From: Methanospirillum hungatei | GTDB taxonomy: Archaea > Halobacteriota > Methanomicrobia > Methanomicrobiales > Methanospirillaceae | NCBI RefSeq assembly: GCF_020216685.1 | Contig: NZ_JAIWNS010000153.1 | Coordinates: 1 to 12,483 of the forward strand | Reading direction: 5' to 3' | DNA length: 12,483 bases | Shown here: piece after piece, positions 1-7,531 of the stretch | How the letters are laid out: each line of letters opens with the position of its first letter | How positions within the stretch are numbered: position 1 is the stretch's first letter | Program-made: the position numbers and the translations under genes | Notes under the pieces: generated by a model | Seen by the model: the letters and a program-made list of their open reading frames with translations, nothing else | Databases searched by the model: none | Told to the model about the DNA's origin: nothing

Positions 1-291
1 AAAAAGGGATAACTCATTCCAGTGCTCCTCTGCATATTTCCCGATCTCTATGAGATCATGGACACAATGCTGCACCTTACACAGAGTATCTTCTCCTTTC
101 CGATCTCCATGTTCCGGCAGATCAAAGCTTAATACCTGATATCCTTTTCCAATAGCTTCATCTGCGAGAAGTTCGATGACGGTATCTTCCTTATGCGACA
201 GGTTCCCATGAACGGCGATGAATAGTTTTTTGCTTTTTTCTCCCCATAATATCGCCGGGATATTGTTAATTTTAAAATACTCTTTTTTCAT
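1..291 (-). CDS. Alpha/beta hydrolase fold protein, N-terminal part (runs off left edge)
   Basis: A minus-strand reading frame starts with ATG at 291 and stays open for 97 codons to the window edge, so the C-terminus is missing. The visible part resembles the start of an alpha/beta hydrolase. A first beta strand ends in an HG pair (FIAVHGN, residues 24-30), the usual oxyanion-hole position, followed by a helix and a second strand ending in SFDLPEHGDR (residues 55-64), the typical 'D-P-x-H-G' turn of this fold. The nucleophile elbow (GxSxG) and the rest of the catalytic triad would lie outside the window, so the substrate cannot be named. The protein is probably cytoplasmic, as no signal peptide is visible. 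The ribosome binding site is weak: an AGGGG lies about 14 bases upstream. It is transcribed divergently from the winged-helix fragment to its right. Confidence 0.75.
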   Translation of the reverse strand, partial: MKKEYFKINNIPAILWGEKSKKLFIAVHGNLSHKEDTVIELLADEAIGKGYQVLSFDLPEHGDRKGEDTLCKVQHCVHDLIEIGKYAEEHWNELSLF

Positions 292-360
292 TTGTGATAA
301 TAATTACCCCTGAAACAACTTCAACTCTCTGACATTCGGATGTATGAAACCAAATTCTGT

Positions 361-378
361 CAATACCCTATTGTATTG
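361..378. promoter_or_regulatory. Inverted repeat CAATAC-N6-GTATTG between divergent genes
   Basis: A perfect 6-base inverted repeat (CAATAC, six bases, GTATTG) lies 70-87 bases upstream of the hydrolase start and directly before the TTG codon at 381. It could be an operator in the divergent region. It also falls inside the reading frame of the possible upstream half of the regulator gene, so it may be chance in AT-rich DNA. Confidence 0.2.
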
Positions 379-380
379 AT

Positions 381-581
381 TTGTTTCAGAACGATAAACA
401 AATAAACAAATACTATGAAAATGAAGATTATTCAATATATCACAAGTATATTGATCACCTGACCCAGCTTAACCTGCTTCAATGTAAGGAGAATAATTCC
501 AAAGAATCCTATGGTCCGTTACATAAATATTATGCAATAACCCAGACCGGAGAAAATCTCCTTGCTTATATGGGATCCTGA
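381..581 (+). CDS. Winged-helix DNA-binding fragment, probably a decayed regulator
   Basis: This 66-codon frame opens with TTG at 381 and ends with TGA at 581. Its content fits the second half of an archaeal winged-helix regulator: a recognition-helix segment (YSIYHKYIDHLTQLNLL, residues 17-33), then a wing with the pattern YGPLHKYYAIT (residues 44-54) followed by TGENLLAYM, the usual '.YxLTxxGexLL' end. A full domain needs about 25-30 more N-terminal residues. These may sit in another frame: from ATG at 340 a frame reads MYETKFCQYPIVLICF before shifting out of register near 385-390. That suggests a frameshifted gene of about 340-581. No good ribosome binding site is seen before either start. 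It converges on the ATPase gene. It could be a genuine small protein, but a pseudogene is more likely. Confidence 0.4.
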   Translation: MFQNDKQINKYYENEDYSIYHKYIDHLTQLNLLQCKENNSKESYGPLHKYYAITQTGENLLAYMGS

Positions 582-618
582 ATTTGCTTCGATTTGTTGA
601 TTCATGTATCGTGAATAG

Positions 619-1863
619 CTAACATTCCAGGATCCACTTCCAGACTGGCATGACCCGAATCCCCCCTGTCGGTGCTTCTTCCTGGTGGAGTGTGAGCAGA
701 TATCCCGTTGATCCGGGAAACATGGCACATGCCTCCATAAGGCCACCGAATTCTCGTTCCCGGTTTTCATCGGACAGGTCCCAGCATACCTGGATCGCCA
801 TACTCACTTTTCCCTGTTCAATTACGATAAAATCGCATTCATTCTCTCCTTTCAGCCAGTATAATTCATATCCTCTCCGGCGAAGTTCCAGCCATACAAT
901 ATTTTCAAGGAGAAGGCCGTGGTCATCTGAAAACCTGAAAGCGACAGCGTTTCGGAGAGCGGTATCGATTCCGTAATATTTTTGGTTTCTTGAGAGTTGT
1001 TTTTTCATTGAATATTCAAAGGGAGAGAGAGTTCCGATAAGATAGGTGTCTTCCAGGTATCCTATCCAGTTTTTTAAGGAAACAGGACTTTTCATCTGAA
1101 CGACAGAAGCCAGAGAGGTAAGGCTTGCTTCTCTCGTCAAATTTGTATATAAATATCTGCATAATAAGCGGAATGATTTGACTTCACGAATCCCATATCT
1201 GGCAATAACATCACGGAATAAAATATCATCAAAGGTTCTTTGCAGGATCTCAGGATCCGGGTCTTTTAGATATTCTGGAAATCCGCCATCATCAATGTAC
1301 TGTGAGAAAAGCCGGAGAGCAGCAGCAGATTCACTGGTGGTATGAATGCCGGATGGATTCCACGAGAATTGATGAAATGTGCAGTACTCATCAAATCCAA
1401 AAGGGAATAGTTCAATCCGAACATATCTCCCGGTAAGATGGGTTCCAAGTTCACTACTGAGCATCTGTGCATTCGATCCGGTCAGGAAAATCCGGTATCT
1501 CTCGTCATGCATCCTTCTTACGACCCGTTCCCATCCGGGGATGTTCTGTATCTCATCAAAAAAGACAGTTCTTACTCCGGGATATAATTCCTCCCAGATG
1601 AAAAGGAGGGATGCAAGATCCTCTGGAGTAACACCGATGAACCGGTCATCATCAGCATTCAGATATAAGAATGAGGGAAATCCAAGAGATAATTGTTTCA
1701 GGAAAGTGGATTTGCCAGACCTTCTGACTCCCGATATGACGACAATCCTATCCTTGTTACGGTATTGTGCAGGATCGATCCTCCGGGGTATACCTGGATC
1801 CTGATTCGTAAATCGTTTCAGTTGATCTGCAATGACTTCTTTTAGTGTGTGATGGGGGATCAT
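619..1863 (-). CDS. AAA family ATPase with C-terminal DUF4143 nuclease-like domain
   Basis: This complete 414-residue protein belongs to the archaeal/bacterial ATPase group with an AAA_14 core and DUF4143 tail. Visible motifs are a Walker A GVRRSGKST (residues 45-53), a Walker B VFFDEIQ (100-106) and a sensor segment FLTGSN (126-131). The middle holds a helical, winged-helix-like region (about 205-280). The tail (about 318-370) carries E320, ECDFIV (342-347) and AIQVCW (356-361), the spacing of a PD-(D/E)XK fold with Q in place of the second acid, as is common for DUF4143. The family is widespread, often in many copies per genome. Its function is poorly defined, with proposed roles in DNA-related mobile or defence processes. 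The length is normal and no damage is seen. The ATG at 1863 is the first in frame; no strong ribosome binding site precedes it, so translation may be leaderless. Confidence 0.9.
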   Translation of the reverse strand: MIPHHTLKEVIADQLKRFTNQDPGIPRRIDPAQYRNKDRIVVISGVRRSGKSTFLKQLSLGFPSFLYLNADDDRFIGVTPEDLASLLFIWEELYPGVRTVFFDEIQNIPGWERVVRRMHDERYRIFLTGSNAQMLSSELGTHLTGRYVRIELFPFGFDEYCTFHQFSWNPSGIHTTSESAAALRLFSQYIDDGGFPEYLKDPDPEILQRTFDDILFRDVIARYGIREVKSFRLLCRYLYTNLTREASLTSLASVVQMKSPVSLKNWIGYLEDTYLIGTLSPFEYSMKKQLSRNQKYYGIDTALRNAVAFRFSDDHGLLLENIVWLELRRRGYELYWLKGENECDFIVIEQGKVSMAIQVCWDLSDENREREFGGLMEACAMFPGSTGYLLTLHQEEAPTGGIRVMPVWKWILEC

Positions 1864-1871
1864 AAATTACC

Positions 1872-1900
1872 AATAAACAAAAATCTCTTTTTCGTTTATT
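1872..1900 (-). promoter_or_regulatory. AT-rich inverted repeat directly upstream of the ATPase gene
   Basis: AATAAAC then AAAAA (1872-1883) is mirrored by TTTTT then GTTTATT (1888-1900), with a TCTC loop and one bulged C at 1893. It sits 9-37 bases before the ATPase start codon, where an archaeal core promoter or a repressor site would be expected. On the minus strand the segment CGAAAAAG could act as a BRE-like element, but no clear TATA box follows. The role is inferred from position only. Confidence 0.3.
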
Positions 1901-1956
1901 AGTAATAATAGTTATGTCAACTCTTTGTTGGCTATATACTATTGTACCGGGTAATG

Positions 1957-2065
1957 GTGTGGTCGTACTGCGAAAACAACCATCGATTGAGTGAGAGGGA
2001 CCTTCTCATGTAGTTTCACCTGAGGCAACCCTTTCTCATCCATCGAACATAAGTCCCTCTTTTTC
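1957..2065 (+). ncRNA. Candidate small RNA (speculative)
   Basis: On the plus strand a TATA-like CTATATAC (1932-1939) is followed about 25 bases later by a possible start near 1957-1962. The 8-base inverted repeat AGAGGGAC/GTCCCTCT (1994-2001, 2053-2060) closes a roughly 50-base loop and runs straight into TTTTT, a plausible archaeal termination signal. This arrangement is what a short structured transcript would look like. No C/D-box or H/ACA signature and no known riboswitch was recognised. The evidence is positional and the call is weak. Confidence 0.15.
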
Positions 2066-2178
2066 CGAATGTCCCCACCTACACGGGGGAATGGTGGCCT
2101 CTTCTGATTGGGTATCACACCACACAAATAATCTGTTCATCCGGAACTCTGTACGGGAAGGTATAGGGAAGAGAGCGT

Positions 2179-3072
2179 TCATTCCTTCTCCCTCTTTTCA
2201 TCGGGAAGAATTGAGTCTGCATATGAAAAGATAGAGGGATAGAGTTCTGTAACCGCATCTGCCATGTTTTCTCTCCCAAAATAATAGGGAGATTTCCCAA
2301 GCAGCTTGATAGGATTGATCTTTACCGACTCCTTTTGGATTGGGACAAGCGGCCCCTCCCCTTCACAGGTGAAAAAACCGGTAGGGGCGGCCATGTCAGG
2401 GAGTTTAATCCCTGAAGGAATAAATCCGGATACCGGGGTCCCGGGACCTCTGCTCATCATCTCTGCTTGAACAGACTTGACCTGCCGTACCGCATTCAAC
2501 ACATCATCCCTGCTCTTTCCCCTGATATACAGAAGATTCCAGGGATCATCATCCAGAGCCTCTGCAATAAAATACCGTGCGGCGATCTTATGAATACAGA
2601 AATCATGATGGTCCCCACAGTTGCAATAGCAGTAAAATCCCTGTTCATCCGAGGGAAGGAGGTATATACCAACACGCCGGAGTTCATCAACGAAGTGTTC
2701 TGAGAATTCCCCGGATACCAGTGCACCGGACAGAGATGCATCTGCAGCAATCGTCTTTATCAGTGTATCCCATTCAGATTGTCTGAACTGGGTTACTGAT
2801 AAGTCCACATCGCGGATCGTATACCCTGAACAACTGATCCCGATCCGAATCAGCCCCGGCCTGAATACCAGTCTGGCAGCCTCATTTTTCCGTGCACAGT
2901 CAAGCCCACGGGCAAGCCGTTTCTTTTCAGCAACAGCCTCCATAGCCCTGACAAAATCCCGTGCATACCATGACTTCCCAACCGGGCCGTCCTGTGCTTT
3001 CAGCGTAATTTTTCTATCTTCAGGAACATCGTGGATGGAATTGATCCACCACCGGTTCTTCCGTCTCCTCAT
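2179..3072 (-). CDS. SWIM zinc-finger protein coupled to SNF2 helicase
   Basis: This 297-residue protein carries a SWIM zinc finger at residues 150-161: C150-N-C152, six residues, then C159-I-H161, followed by the usual hydrophobic helix (KIAARYFIAEAL). SWIM domains bind zinc and are thought to mediate DNA or protein contacts. The N-terminal 140 residues contain the conserved pre-SWIM region (about 68-90 and 100-140). The C-terminal 120 residues look polar and poorly structured. Its ATG overlaps the TGA of the upstream helicase gene by four bases (ATGA), and a GGGGAGG ribosome binding site lies inside the helicase 3' end. The two are therefore almost certainly co-translated and probably act together; SNF2-SWIM neighbours are a recurrent pair in prokaryotes. 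The exact role is not known. Confidence 0.85.
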   Translation of the reverse strand: MRRRKNRWWINSIHDVPEDRKITLKAQDGPVGKSWYARDFVRAMEAVAEKKRLARGLDCARKNEAARLVFRPGLIRIGISCSGYTIRDVDLSVTQFRQSEWDTLIKTIAADASLSGALVSGEFSEHFVDELRRVGIYLLPSDEQGFYCYCNCGDHHDFCIHKIAARYFIAEALDDDPWNLLYIRGKSRDDVLNAVRQVKSVQAEMMSRGPGTPVSGFIPSGIKLPDMAAPTGFFTCEGEGPLVPIQKESVKINPIKLLGKSPYYFGRENMADAVTELYPSIFSYADSILPDEKREKE

Positions 3073-6000
3073 GCTTCCTCCCCGCTAAAGAGACTGTCAC
3101 GAAGGGATACAATCTCCAAAAGCTCTTTTGTTGAGAGATTTGTCAGATACTCATCACCGTGTGCAAGCACTTCCTTTGCAAGCGTCCGTTTCTCCTGGTT
3201 CATCAGATCTATCCGTTCTTCAAGGGTTCCGGCGGTTATCATCAGGTGAACCTGGACATTTCTCTTCTGTCCAATCCGATATGTCCGGTCAGTTGCCTGG
3301 TCTTCAACCGCCGGATTCCACCACCGGTCTACATGAAACACATGAGTCGCTTTTGTCAGGTTCAGACCCGTTCCCCCGGCTTTGAGAGAGATAACAAAGA
3401 CAATCGGAGTAGTTGAGGCCTGAAACTCCTCAATCATCTGTTCTCGTTTTTTCCGGGGTGTTGACCCGGTCAGGAGAAGAACCGGTGTATCTCCCTGTTT
3501 TTCTATCATCCCTGCCAGTTCCTCAGCGAATGTTGCATACTGACTGAAAATGAGTGCCGAGTCCCCTTCGGATGATATCTCCTCAATCATCTCAAGCAGC
3601 CGGCTTACCTTCCCTGACCGTTCGGCTTTTATGGTTTTATCCCTGCCAACACGCCCCGGATGGTTACAGATCTGTTTCAGTCGTGTTATCGCAGCAAGAA
3701 TTGCTCCTTTCCTGGCAATCCCCTCCACGTTATCAAGGTTCTTTGCCATGTCCAGCACAACCGCCTGGTATAAGGTCGCCTGTTCGGGGGTGAGGGTGCA
3801 ATATACTCTATTCTCCATCTTTTCCGGAAGATCAGCGATAACATGCGTGTCTGTCTTCATCCGCCTGAGCAGGAACGGACGAATGAGGGACCGTAATTCC
3901 TGTATCCGCTCCGCATCTTTTTCCTGCTCTATCGGGCGGGAATACCGGTTCGTAAATGCACTCTGTGAGCCAAGGTATCCAGGGTTTAAAAAGTCCATGA
4001 TCGACCAGAGCTCAAGTAACCTGTTCTCAACCGGGGTTCCGGTCAGAGCAACCCGTCTTTCTCCGGAGAGTGATTTCACTGCTACGGTCTGGTTTGCATG
4101 AAGATTCTTGATATTTTGTGCCTCGTCAAGAATGATCGCCGACCAGGAAACGGTTTTGAGGTGGTCCAAGTCCCGTGCTGCCAGATGATAGGTGGTCAGG
4201 ACCAGGTCATATGAACCGACATGCTTCACAAATTCATCGCCTTTGCACCGGTCAGTCCCATGATGCACCCATGAACAAAGCGAAGGGGCAAACCGCTGTA
4301 TCTCGCGTTCCCAGTTTCCGACAACCGACATCGGGCAGATAAGAAGGGCAGGATTCGTGGGTTTTTCTTTCTCCTTGAGATAGAGGAGCCATGCAAGGGT
4401 CTGGGGTGTTTTTCCAAGTCCCATATCATCAGCAAGGCAGGCTCCAAAGCCCCTCCTGGTACATTGACAGAGGAAGGAAAACCCCTCTTTCTGGTATGGC
4501 CTGAGTTTCCCTTTAAATTTCTTCGGAACAGGAACTGCCTGGTTTGTCTCGGTCCTGAAAAAGTCCAGAAGATCAGCAACCCAGTCATCTTTTGCATGAA
4601 TCGATACCGGAACCTCTGAATCCTCCATTTTCTTCAGGGAGAGCCGGAGCAGATCTCCTGTTGTATCCCCTCCTTTGCTCTGATGTCTGGTGAAAGAATC
4701 GAGGGCATGCTGTATCGCATCCGGATTGAAGGATATCCACCGGTCTCCAAGCCAGATAAAGGGAGCCTTTTCTTTCACCTTTTCCCAGAACTCATCCGGT
4801 GAAAATGACGTATCACCGATTGCAATCCGGTAATCAAAAGACAGGAGTTCCTGCAGGCCTATCCGTGTCTGCGTATGGGAAGGATTCCGCCGTTGTGCAT
4901 GGATTTCAACCCGTGGTGTATAGGTTGTATCAGTCCACCAGTCTGGCAGAAGCACCGTTACTCCCTTCCTCCTGGCTCGTGCAAGGTCAGAACCCAGAAA
5001 TGTTGCAGCCTCTTTCAGGGTCATGCTTCCTCCGGTGGGTTTCGTTCCGGACAGGTGACGCCATAATACCGATGATGATGAGGTTAAAAGTCCGATACCG
5101 GCAAGGAGGATGTGTTTGAGATAGGCTGCCTGCGGGAAGAGCCCGCTCTGGGGATCAGGTAATTCCCAGATTATTTCCGCCGGGATGAGAAGAGATGGTT
5201 CTGCCTCTGATCTGACGGAGAGGGTAAAATCCCAGGGTTCTGTCTGTCCTTTCGGGGGATCTGTGATGATCATGCAGAACTCAAAGGGTGCAAACCGTCC
5301 TGAACTGGAGAAGGTCAGCCAGTCCTGCATCGTCCGTGAGAAGTTTCTCTCAAATCCCTTGTCCTTTGCAGGATCAGTTACCCAGATGAGGTCAGTCATG
5401 AACTGCATCTCATTTTCTGATGGTTCAAAAAATGGTTCTGTCTCTTCTTTCAGTGTATATCCGGCAAGGGCAGAACGGATGATTACCCGCATCATCTCAA
5501 CGATAAGTTTCTCTACCCTGACCGCCGGTTTATAAATGTAGGGATCTTTTGCGACCCGGGGGATAGCATACCTGCAGACCGGTGGCATCCGGCTTGAAAA
5601 ATCTGATACCCATGCCATATCATATGGAGAAAGGGCAGGTACCCATTGGGCATGATACCCGGCAAAGGTCCGTTCTGCAGATGGTTTGAACCGTCCGTTC
5701 TGTATGAGCCGAACGGTGCTCTCAATCAGAATGGAGATGTGCTGGAAGGAATCGCCTGGAATGTATTGTTTGTCAGTATTTTGAGCGGCTCTCCAGATCT
5801 GAAAAAAGGTTTCATACGGACAGAGAAGAACGGGGATATACATCGGAACAAGGGGGAGTTTTTTCTCCTTTGGTGATGGCCCCTTTTTTGATGAGAATTG
5901 AGCAGAAGGAGGGACCGTTTCATCAGCCGGGAGATAGATAATCCATCTGGTAGCCTTCAGGTCATCATATGCTCCAAAACTGGTCTCTATGAGGGTTTTA

Positions 6001-6209
6001 AGAGCGGTATGATCAAGGGAGTATGGATATTCGCCCGGTTTATCCTTTGCGTAGCCTTTTTTCCTGACCGATTCAGGTTTATCAGTTATATATTCGGCAC
6101 ATATCGCCACCCCTTCAATTGACGGGTAAATCAGGGCATGAAGGACGGGAAGTGAAGGAACAGGTGTTTTCTCTTCAAGCTGGATTGGTACAGGTCGTTT
6201 TGCGGTCAC
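3069..6209 (-). CDS. SNF2-family DNA helicase/translocase
   Basis: A complete 1046-residue Swi2/Snf2 ATPase of the bacterial/archaeal HepA-like type. Superfamily 2 motifs are all present: motif I DMGLGKT (595-601), motif II DEAQ (695-698), motif III TGTP (723-726), motif V around GGTGLN (945-950) and motif VI QATDRTYRIGQ (971-981). The N-terminal half includes the SNF2-associated domain (DUF3670-like, about 450-510, with FDYRIAIGD). Such proteins use ATP to move along duplex DNA and remodel protein-DNA complexes; strand separation is not expected. The start is GTG at 6209, preceded by GAGGAG at a good distance and by an in-frame stop just upstream. The gene heads an operon with the SWIM protein. 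Genome maintenance is the likely role; a defence role is possible from the neighbourhood but not shown. Confidence 0.95.
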   Translation of the reverse strand: MTAKRPVPIQLEEKTPVPSLPVLHALIYPSIEGVAICAEYITDKPESVRKKGYAKDKPGEYPYSLDHTALKTLIETSFGAYDDLKATRWIIYLPADETVPPSAQFSSKKGPSPKEKKLPLVPMYIPVLLCPYETFFQIWRAAQNTDKQYIPGDSFQHISILIESTVRLIQNGRFKPSAERTFAGYHAQWVPALSPYDMAWVSDFSSRMPPVCRYAIPRVAKDPYIYKPAVRVEKLIVEMMRVIIRSALAGYTLKEETEPFFEPSENEMQFMTDLIWVTDPAKDKGFERNFSRTMQDWLTFSSSGRFAPFEFCMIITDPPKGQTEPWDFTLSVRSEAEPSLLIPAEIIWELPDPQSGLFPQAAYLKHILLAGIGLLTSSSSVLWRHLSGTKPTGGSMTLKEAATFLGSDLARARRKGVTVLLPDWWTDTTYTPRVEIHAQRRNPSHTQTRIGLQELLSFDYRIAIGDTSFSPDEFWEKVKEKAPFIWLGDRWISFNPDAIQHALDSFTRHQSKGGDTTGDLLRLSLKKMEDSEVPVSIHAKDDWVADLLDFFRTETNQAVPVPKKFKGKLRPYQKEGFSFLCQCTRRGFGACLADDMGLGKTPQTLAWLLYLKEKEKPTNPALLICPMSVVGNWEREIQRFAPSLCSWVHHGTDRCKGDEFVKHVGSYDLVLTTYHLAARDLDHLKTVSWSAIILDEAQNIKNLHANQTVAVKSLSGERRVALTGTPVENRLLELWSIMDFLNPGYLGSQSAFTNRYSRPIEQEKDAERIQELRSLIRPFLLRRMKTDTHVIADLPEKMENRVYCTLTPEQATLYQAVVLDMAKNLDNVEGIARKGAILAAITRLKQICNHPGRVGRDKTIKAERSGKVSRLLEMIEEISSEGDSALIFSQYATFAEELAGMIEKQGDTPVLLLTGSTPRKKREQMIEEFQASTTPIVFVISLKAGGTGLNLTKATHVFHVDRWWNPAVEDQATDRTYRIGQKRNVQVHLMITAGTLEERIDLMNQEKRTLAKEVLAHGDEYLTNLSTKELLEIVSLRDSLFSGEEA
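3077..3083 (-). promoter_or_regulatory. Ribosome binding site of the SWIM gene
   Basis: GGGGAGG on the minus strand lies four bases before the ATG at 3072 and inside the end of the helicase gene. It supports the chosen start and translational coupling. Confidence 0.7.
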
Positions 6210-6215
6210 TCAGGG

Positions 6216-6221
6216 CTCCTC
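6216..6221 (-). promoter_or_regulatory. Ribosome binding site of the SNF2 gene, deciding the GTG start
   Basis: GAGGAG on the minus strand ends six bases before the GTG at 6209. It lies inside a nine-codon mini-frame (ATG at 6235, TGA at 6206-6208) whose stop overlaps the GTG, so a short leader peptide coupled to the helicase is conceivable. Confidence 0.6.
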
Positions 6222-6266
6222 AATTGTGCATACATGGTCACCTTCTGCTCACATAATGGGATTGAT

Positions 6267-6290
6267 CATATCGATCCATCCGTTGATATG
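6267..6290. promoter_or_regulatory. Palindrome in the divergent SNF2/SWIM intergenic region
   Basis: CATATC (6267-6272) and GATATG (6285-6290) form a perfect 6-base inverted repeat with a 12-base spacer; one further pair forms inside after a single mismatch. It lies in the 101-base region between the divergent helicase and second SWIM gene, 58 bases from one start and 21 from the other, so a shared operator is possible. No regulator is identified. Confidence 0.3.
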
Positions 6291-6310
6291 CTCCAGAGGA
6301 GATCTCTCTC

Positions 6311-6550
6311 ATGAAACCGTTCAGGGATCTCTCCTATCAGGATCTGAACTCATGGGTCGGACAACAGACCGCTTCACGAGGGAGATCATATCAGAGATCC
6401 GGACATGTATCAAGCGTATATCAGATCTCTGACGATATAATCTGCGGGTCGGTTGAAGGGACCCTAGAGTATCATACGGTGGTATCAGTATCAGAAGGTC
6501 TCTCCTCGAGATGTACCTGTCCGGTGAGGTCAGACTGCAAACATGGCTGA
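6311..6550 (+). CDS. SWIM zinc-finger protein, N-terminal part (frame broken at the finger)
   Basis: This 79-codon frame encodes the N-terminal domain of a second SWIM protein. It has the typical opening (a helix with SRGRSYQRSGHV, residues 22-33), the beta-strand region with VSVSEGLSSRC, and the zinc motif C68-T-C70, five residues, C76-K-H78. Translation then stops one codon after the final histidine, whereas family members continue with a helix (CKHxxAxxL type) and a long helical domain. That domain is found in the overlapping frame starting at 6543, one base out of register, so the two frames look like a single gene of about 6311-7499. ATG at 6311 is preceded by AGGAG at nine bases, inside a GAGATCTC palindrome. 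It is divergent from the SNF2-SWIM operon. Confidence 0.75.
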   Translation: MKPFRDLSYQDLNSWVGQQTASRGRSYQRSGHVSSVYQISDDIICGSVEGTLEYHTVVSVSEGLSSRCTCPVRSDCKHG

Positions 6551-7499
6551 CAGTCTTCTTGGGAAGAACAAAGGAGAAAGAGAGGATGGAGGGTCCTCTT
6601 CAGAAGGTGACCTGCTGAATTATGCTGACTGGATAGAGATGGCCCTTAAGCGGTCAGGAAGAGGTGATAAGGCGATAGAATTTGCACGCCGTCTTGCTGA
6701 GGAACAGGACCGGGATCTTCCCTTCATATCGTTACTTTTACAGTTAAACAGAAAAACGGAAGCGATTGAGTGGATAAAGAAATCTGTTTATAAGGAGCGG
6801 TTCAGTCCTTATGAACCAATACAGCTTTTCGAAACATTGCGAACGATATATGAAGGGTCTGGCGACTGGCTCATGATCACCGCTCTTGATAGTGAAATTT
6901 TTATGCGTAATTCATCCCTGTATCATTATAAAAATATGATGGCTTCAGCAGAAAAAGCAGGTGTTTCCGATTCTATCAGGCCGTATATTCATGCCTTTCT
7001 GAAAGATGGGATCCCACCTAACTCTTCAGAAGAAGGGAGTATCATCCCTGGCATCCTCCCTGAAACCGGGGTTTCATTGGACAGGAGATATGCACAGGTA
7101 AACTATCCGGCACGGGATCTCCTCCTTGAGATGGCTATCAACGGGAATGATCCAAAGGAGGCATTCCTGTGGTATAATCCGAATCCCAGAAGAGTCATCA
7201 ACAATCCAAGAGATTGTCTGGATGATCGTATAGCGGATGCTATTGTGAAGAAAAATCCTGAGCCGGCTATAATGATTTGGAAACGACTTGCTGAAACCTT
7301 AATCAACCTGAAAAATCCTGAGTTATATGTGGTTGCTGTCAGTTTTCTTATGAAAGGGAAGGCGGCCTCTCAAAAATCCGGCAAATCCGCTGAATTCGAG
7401 GAGTACATACTCCATCTGAAGACTGAGCATGCAAAAAAACGAAGGTTCATTCAGGTTCTGGCAGTTCTTGAGGGGAAAAGAATTATTGATGATATGTGA
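6543..7499 (+). CDS. C-terminal helical part of the split SWIM protein
   Basis: This 318-residue frame overlaps the preceding SWIM frame by eight bases (ATGGCTGA). It has no zinc finger of its own. Most of it is helical with repeat-like segments (for example KAIEFARRLAEEQ, about residues 43-55, and KEAFLWYN, about 203-210). It ends with LKTEHAKKRRFIQVL (about 292-306), close to the end of known SWIM-family proteins, where a basic 'H.rKRnF..lL' tail is typical. It therefore looks like the C-terminal domain of the protein begun at 6311. A weak GAGGT lies 12 bases before the ATG at 6543, so separate translation is possible; alternatives are a frameshift mutation, a sequencing error or +1 recoding at the UGA. 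Codon use is similar on both sides of the break. Confidence 0.7.
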   Translation: MADSLLGKNKGEREDGGSSSEGDLLNYADWIEMALKRSGRGDKAIEFARRLAEEQDRDLPFISLLLQLNRKTEAIEWIKKSVYKERFSPYEPIQLFETLRTIYEGSGDWLMITALDSEIFMRNSSLYHYKNMMASAEKAGVSDSIRPYIHAFLKDGIPPNSSEEGSIIPGILPETGVSLDRRYAQVNYPARDLLLEMAINGNDPKEAFLWYNPNPRRVINNPRDCLDDRIADAIVKKNPEPAIMIWKRLAETLINLKNPELYVVAVSFLMKGKAASQKSGKSAEFEEYILHLKTEHAKKRRFIQVLAVLEGKRIIDDM

Positions 7500-7531
7500 A
7501 TAATATTTGATGATATATACTACTCTCTAGA

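Larger units (their letters stand above)
1864..2178. other. 315-base gene-free gap with nested inverted repeats
   Basis: No convincing protein is encoded here. A 62-codon minus-strand frame (1939-2127) has a TTG start, no ribosome binding site and no recognisable domain. The gap does contain structure: TGGTGTG (1955-1961) can pair with CACACCA (2116-2122), and AGAGGGAC (1994-2001) with GTCCCTCT (2053-2060), the latter followed by five T. A third small hairpin, CCCC (2073-2076) with GGGG (2085-2088), competes with CCACC (2075-2079) pairing to GGTGG (2093-2097). The heptamer CCATCGA occurs at 1980-1986 and 2040-2046. The gap also serves as the promoter region of the ATPase gene and as the 3' end of the SNF2-SWIM operon. 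Confidence 0.5.

Noticed and set aside
2068..2098. A CCCC-N8-GGGGG hairpin resembling a type I-E CRISPR repeat
   Set aside because: There is a single copy, a short stem (four to five pairs), no spacer-repeat periodicity and no cas genes nearby.
1939..2127. 62-codon minus-strand frame in the gap
   Set aside because: TTG start, no ribosome binding site, no domain, rich in P, R and K; better explained by the inverted repeats in the DNA.
3550..4101. 183-codon plus-strand frame opposite the SNF2 gene
   Set aside because: It lies entirely antisense to conserved helicase motifs; serine/arginine-rich content marks it as a shadow.
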